Part shown: piece after piece, positions 59,189 through 64,000 of the stretch | Position numbering within the stretch: position 1 is the stretch's first letter | How the letters are laid out: the number at the start of each line of letters is the position of its first letter | Source: Chamaecrista fasciculata | Taxonomy: Eukaryota; Streptophyta; Magnoliopsida; Fabales; Fabaceae | DNA: 64,000 nucleotides | Assembly (NCBI GenBank): GCA_003254925.1 | Contig: QANZ01052391.1 | Coordinates: forward strand, 1 to 64,000 | Direction: 5' to 3' | The notes under the pieces: model-generated | Told to the model about the DNA's origin: nothing | The model's input: the letters and a program-made list of their open reading frames with translations, nothing else | Databases searched by the model: none | Made by a program: the position numbers and the translations under genes

Positions 59189-59618
59189 GGGTAAATTACA
59201 CTTTGGTACCCTGTGGTTTGACCCTATTTCACTTTGGTACCCTGTGGTTTGAAACTTGACACTTTGGTACCCTGTTGTATTCTCCATTAACACTTTGGTA
59301 CCCTTTGGAGCTATTTTTTAATTTTAACTATAATAAATTTTACAAAAATTACATATTGACCCCAAAAAAATTTTAAATTTTTCATTTTAGTCCTTATATA
59401 ATATGTATCCAAGGACCTATTTGTAATTTTTTGAAAATTTTTTGGGGTCAATATGTAATTTTTGCAAAATTTGTTATGGTTAAAATTACAAAATAGCTCC
59501 AAAGGGTACCAAAGTGTTAATGGAGAATACCACAGGGTACCAAAGTGTCAAGTTTCAAACTACAGGGTACCAAAGTGAAATATGGTCAAACCACAGGGTA
59601 CCAAAGTGCAATTTACCC
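59189..59618. mobile_element. MULE-type MITE, 430 bp, near-perfect foldback
   Basis: The left end gggtaaattacactttggta mirrors the right end taccaaagtgcaatttaccc, and symmetry continues through repeated 'cactttggtaccctgtggtt' phrases to the centre. A 9-bp direct repeat tattttttt flanks it at 59180-59188 and 59619-59627. Confidence 0.85.
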
Positions 59619-61311
59619 TATTTTTTTCTAAACTACTTAAAGTTCCCATCGAAGACTATTGGTGAGGATTAATGAATAGCCAATAAAAAGCTTCTAAAAA
59701 CATTGTTTGTTGGAACAAATTCCTTTTGGCTTTAAATCTTGTAGTTCTGAATTTAGTGGCCAAATCATATTATTTAATTCAACCATTGTTATAGGAAAAG
59801 ATGATTTAGCCACTAAATTTAGATTTAGGTACATTTGTTGATTATATGCATATTACCTGTTAAGATTGTATAATTTGATGAAGAGAACAAATAAGGAACT
59901 CTCAATTTGCATGCATATACTGATATGCATATTACCTGTTAAGATAATACTTGCTAGAGTTAATTAAACCAATAACTTTAGGACAGAAGGGTGTAGGGCA
60001 TGTTATGATTCTATTCTTCAAAAAGTGTATATTTTTTTTTTTATTTTTATAAATAAAATGTTCAAATTGATAGCTTAATATATTGAGCTTTGGAAGAAGC
60101 TAGTCCCAGCAAGCAAATGGAGGTCTTTCTTTAGTACAGACATTCATGTTTGGTTAAATTACAGATCTCTCTTCTGCCGGTTGTGTCAAGGTTGGTTCTA
60201 ACAATCTGAGATGGAGCCTTCTCTTTGGGAGATTTGGAAATCTCCTTGTCTTGTTATTTTTGAAGGAAGACAAACCTCTTTTCATGATCTGGGAATGATT
60301 TGTCTGTGGGATTGCATATCCACCTAGGGGAGTCATTCATTTGCTTAATTCTATTTTGGTCACTAATGTTTACCTTAAATTCTGTTTTGGTCCTTAATAT
60401 TTTGTGTTCTGTTTTGGCCCTTAATGTTTCCTAAAGGCTTTGTTTTGGCCCTTAACTATTGAATATGATCATATCTATCTCGTTTTAAATCTGAATGGGA
60501 CAAAATCGGAGCTACGAGTTACATTTGATAAGTTTTTCTTTGTCACGTTGGAGCCATCAGAAAACAAGATCAAATCGAGCCTGAAATCGAACTCGAAAGT
60601 GGGCTACTCATTTCATGAAGTTAGTTATATCTCTCTCGTTTCAAATTTGAATGTGACGAAATCAGAGCTCCGAGTGTTTTATCTATCTAGTTGGGACTAT
60701 TGACAAACAAGGTGAAATAGTACTACGAAAATTGATATTGATGATTTAGCCAAACTCACTTTCGAAGTATTATTTGACTTTGTTTGCCAACGGCCCCAAC
60801 TATATAGAAAAAGAACTTGTTGAGAGTAACTTGTAACTTTGATTTTATTGCATTCGGATTGAGACGAAAAAAATATGACCAAATTTATAAAACAAATAGT
60901 CTATTTTGAGACTTGATTTGATCTCATTTGTTGACAACCTCATTTAGGCAAAAAAAAAAATATTGAATGTTACTTGTAAGTCCGATTTCATTGCATTTAG
61001 GGACTCGGGTTTTAACCATCCTATTTCATAGAATCTCAACATTTTCATGTATATTGGCAAACAGAAATGTTTTCATGCATACGTTATCCACCCTTTAAGG
61101 AAAAAAAAATATACTTTTATTGGCTTAGAAGCTGTTAACTAAAACGAGTATAACTTTCTGCTATTAGTTTCATGTATGATCTAATTTAATACTTTTTACA
61201 AGTTACTCCAATCATTACCGAATCACACTTAATTTAAATTTAAAATAGAATTATCTAGTTATTAGCTTTATAGTGGCCTAGTATTGGATTTAGTTTAGTT
61301 CAAAGTGTTCG

Positions 61312-61413
61312 TTCAAAGAGTGGTTTCATCCGTAACTTAGCCTCATTCAAAAAGTGGTTTCATCTGAAATTTAACCTTGTTCAAAAAGTGGTTTCATCCG
61401 AAATTTTACCAAA
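61312..61413. repeat. 34-bp unit repeated three times
   Basis: Units start ttcaaa(g/a)agtggtttcatc at 61312, 61346 and 61380. Spacing is 34 bp with a few differences. No function suggested. Confidence 0.75.
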
Positions 61414-61451
61414 CAGGAAACATTTAGTCAAATCGTAGATAATAAGAAAAC

Positions 61452-61726
61452 GAGTAAACTACTAAATGGGTCCCTGGATTATTGACTCGCTGACAGATTG
61501 GTCCCCAAATTTAGGAAATTGACAAATAGGTCCCTGAATTTTTCTAACGAGTCAAATAGGTCCTCGAATTTTCTTAACATTTGTCAAATAGGTCCTTCTG
61601 TGCATGCTATTTGGGGACCTATTTGACTCGTTAGAAAAATTCGGGAACCTATTTGTCAATTTCCTAAATTCGGGGACCAATCTGTCAGCGAGCCAATAAT
61701 CCAGGGACCAATTTGGTAGTTTACTC
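61452..61726. mobile_element. MULE-type MITE, 275 bp foldback
   Basis: The left end gagtaaactactaaatgggt mirrors the right end ...aatttggtagtttactc, with long internal symmetry (ctgacagattggtcccc against ggggaccaatctgtcag). ataagaaaac lies on both sides (61442-61451 and 61727-61736), consistent with a 9-10-bp target duplication. Confidence 0.85.
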
Positions 61727-62549
61727 ATAAGAAAACTAAAGAAGACTATTCAAGAAACTATCTGAAAAGATTTATCTATCAATAACCTAACGATTAGCAT
61801 GTGTAAAGATAGAATATATTAGCCTCAGTTGATCTATATAACCATTCATATCAAGTAGAAAAGATTTTGGTTGTAGTTGTAGATAGTGGGATACAAACAA
61901 ATTATGAAGTCCTTATTTGACACGCCGCCTATGCCATTATATAACGCATGCCCAACACATGTCGATGAATGTCAATTTAAAACCATTTTTCATATTTCCA
62001 AAATAGTGAAAAAAGCTTGATCCATATGACATTTCACAAATAAATATTGGTAGTTTTTAAAAGTTATGTCAAGAATTAATATTTATATATACATATATGT
62101 GTTCTTGTTATGTTATGTAATTTCAAATATTTAATATGCTTATGCATCTTTATCAATGTTTATGCTTCATAAGAAACAAGATATCAATTCACTACTACAG
62201 TTTATGACTTGAGCTTTTTTTCTAAAAAAGATTTGAACTTTGAACTAAGATATCCTGCTCAAACAAGTTTTTGAAATTTTCACTACAAAAAAATTTCAAT
62301 ATATTCCGATAACACGAATTATACTAGAGGGCAGTCTCAGACATTGCACACTAGCAACTATATTTATTGAAGACAAACATTTATAATTTGTGGATAACAT
62401 TCTATTCATTGGTTAAAAGTAGTAAAAATACTCACTATATACAGATCAATTAGTCAACAATATTTAAATCTTAACACATGAAGTCACATTTCAATTATGC
62501 TAATGGATGTGGTCAGTACCAACTTTGCCACAGGAGGAGACAGCAGAAC

Positions 62550-63369
62550 TCAGTTTAAGACAAAATGGTACCTTGTGTCCACAAAGCTCTCAACATCCCA
62601 AAGGAAAGAACCGAAAGTCACGGCCTCCAAAACGAGGCTCTTCAAACCACCGAAACTAATTTTTATGTTCTCATCTTTGGAAGAATCGATTGCCCCCTCA
62701 GGGGTTATCACTATTTCAGGTCTTCCAAACAATGCTTCTGTGTGCTTCTCAATGATGCTGACCGCCTCTTTGGATCGTATTGTCGCATATCTCTGGAGGG
62801 TTTCACCATCAAATGACATCACGTAGTTACGTAACCTGGATGCCTTTATGCCATAGCCAAAACCTCCGGGACTAACACCACCCCCAGGAAAGGTAGAGAC
62901 TTCAGGGTGTGACATTTCTTCATCAAGATCTTCTCCATTGCTGGGTCTTGTATTATCCATGACAACTTGCTGAAAATCATTCTCTTCTGCTACAGAAGGA
63001 AGAACTTTCATCGTCTTCTCCAGCTGGAACCTTTGGTCAACCCGCTTAAGAAAGTACCCATACATCACTGATGCTGCATAAACCTGTCCTACCCTGAGTT
63101 TGCTGATCTGAGCCACAGAGTTTGAATCACCTATTCGATTTCCAAGAATGAGAGCCAAGTGGTTCTGGATCATCTCATAGGCTTCAGGCGAATGAAGCTT
63201 CTCAAGTTTCCCATCTTCAAGAGGCCATGAATCAACTCGACCAGTAGGATCTGGGGTTATGGAGGGTATCAGAGAAACATTAGCATCCATGAACTTCTGC
63301 ACCACCAGTGCATACAAGATCTCTTCCAGGGCTTTTCTTCTTTCATTAGCCTTCACCTCGGCAATCCTT
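62550..63369 (-). CDS. DUF760 protein (UV-B-induced At3g17800 type), last exon
   Basis: The terminal exon reads from an acceptor (cattccag) at 63370 to TGA at 62550-62552. It starts ...RRIAEVKANERRKALEEILY, then ALVVQKFMDANVSLIPSI, and ends ...FVDTRYHFVLN. This is the conserved C-terminal half of plant DUF760 proteins such as the UV-B-induced chloroplast protein At3g17800. The molecular function is not known; plastid location is inferred from that relative. A less conserved acidic linker (about ENDFQQ...GEDLDEEMSHPE) sits between two conserved parts, with a Gly-rich turn FPGGGVSPGGFGYG. The exon is intact. The N-terminal part lies beyond the window. Confidence 0.88.
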
Positions 63370-63985
63370 CTGGAATGTGGAGAAGCCAATATAAAATATT
63401 CAGCAATCTACAAGACTCTTTTAACTTTTTCCCCCATATAAAAGAGAAAGAGCTATAATCCCCCTCCCCCGCTCTGCTTTCCCCACTTTGGATGTACAAT
63501 TCAGTGATACAAAGCCTTTCAGTTATTTTTGTTAATTTCAAATTTCAGGACAGATTAAACGGCCAAATTTTAAATTTCAGAAGTCATTCTGTAAAGTTCT
63601 GAAAAATTACTTGGCAAGTAAACTCAATTCTCTGGAAGGAGATTAAATTGGTCACTATCATTGCAATTTTCCATGAAAAAATATATGCTCTTTCTCCTGC
63701 CCACCAAACACTGGAGTTGCTAACAAATTATTAGGCAAGATGACAAAGGCAAATTGAACTTCCCTATCATCTTGTGAGTTGAGTCATTGACACGACACAA
63801 ACACAACTAAAATTTCAGTAGCATCAGAATAAACATTCAGTATATGAGAAGCCCTCCAAATATGATAGAAGTTTTCATATATCAATCAGTAAGAATTCCG
63901 TTTAGCATATTTCTTGACGATTGAGCAAGGGTGTAATGATAAAGCATAGAATATCAGATATCATCATTAAATTAATTGGACAGAC
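63370..63985 (-). other. intron of the DUF760 gene (616 bp)
   Basis: The donor gt is at 63985-63984 after ...tacag, and the acceptor ag at 63371-63370. Joining the exons gives ...LVLY-R-RIAEVK with the split codon ag|a (phase 2), as expected for this family. Confidence 0.82.
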
Positions 63986-64000
63986 CTGTACAAAACTAAG
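63986..64000 (-). CDS. DUF760 gene, 3' edge of the preceding exon (partial)
   Basis: Fifteen bases at the window edge read LVLY plus the first two bases of an Arg codon and then a donor site. They join the last exon in frame. The rest of this exon is outside the window. Confidence 0.75.

Larger units (their letters stand above)
58831..62549. other. PPR6 3' flank to DUF760 gene: repeats only
   Basis: No gene is seen. Contents are two MULE-type MITEs, a copy of the 13.4/52.3-kb dispersed repeat at about 60340-60960, and three 34-bp units at 61312-61413. The rest is AT-rich and unassigned. Confidence 0.55.

Noticed and set aside
1..64000. CRISPR arrays, operons, rRNA or functional tRNA genes
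   Set aside because: None seen. Direct repeats here are transposon parts or microsatellites, and the only tRNA-like boxes belong to the SINE and a MITE.

Overview
The window is nuclear DNA of a flowering plant, most likely a papilionoid legume. The species is inferred from the style of the PPR proteins and repeats and is not proven. It is AT-rich, gene-poor and full of transposons. The dominant content is a tandem cluster of restorer-of-fertility-like (Rf-like) P-class pentatricopeptide repeat (PPR) genes, all on the + strand.

PPR layout. PPR1 (3334-4758) is open but loses its 5' end at a one-base assembly gap. PPR2 (14584-19284) is frameshifted and split by a 3-kb antisense LINE. PPR3 (23492-25146) has four lesions and lies just after a large TC microsatellite. 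PPR4 (33221-34880) has lost its ATG and has two frameshifts. PPR5 (44180-45415) is 5'-truncated and frameshifted. A ghost locus (about 51340-53600) keeps only the upstream flank. PPR6 (57076-58830) is the only complete gene: 584 residues made of a targeting-type leader plus exactly fifteen 35-residue units. PPR6 carries one unit more than PPR1, made by a visible 105-bp internal duplication. It also differs from PPR1 mainly at the residue that helps choose the RNA base.

Between the PPR copies lie repeated non-coding flanks that were duplicated with them. They contain exon-like debris: two broken pieces of a Rab6/RABH-type GTPase exon and a recurring short ORF behind a splice-acceptor-like site. 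Inserted elements with target duplications I could read include a non-autonomous tRNA-Asp-primed LTR element (35665-42451, TSD cacca), two LINE insertions, a SINE with a 24-bp TSD, two hAT-type MITEs and three MULE-type foldback elements. A further LINE fragment and two LTR remnants have no clear target duplication.

The right edge (62550-64000, - strand) is the only non-PPR host gene recognised. It is the terminal exon, one intron and the edge of the previous exon of a DUF760 protein of the UV-B-induced At3g17800 type.

Taken together, this is a birth-and-death PPR locus of the kind that supplies nuclear suppressors of mitochondrial male-sterility genes: one working copy, one probably working copy, and a series of copies at successive stages of decay.
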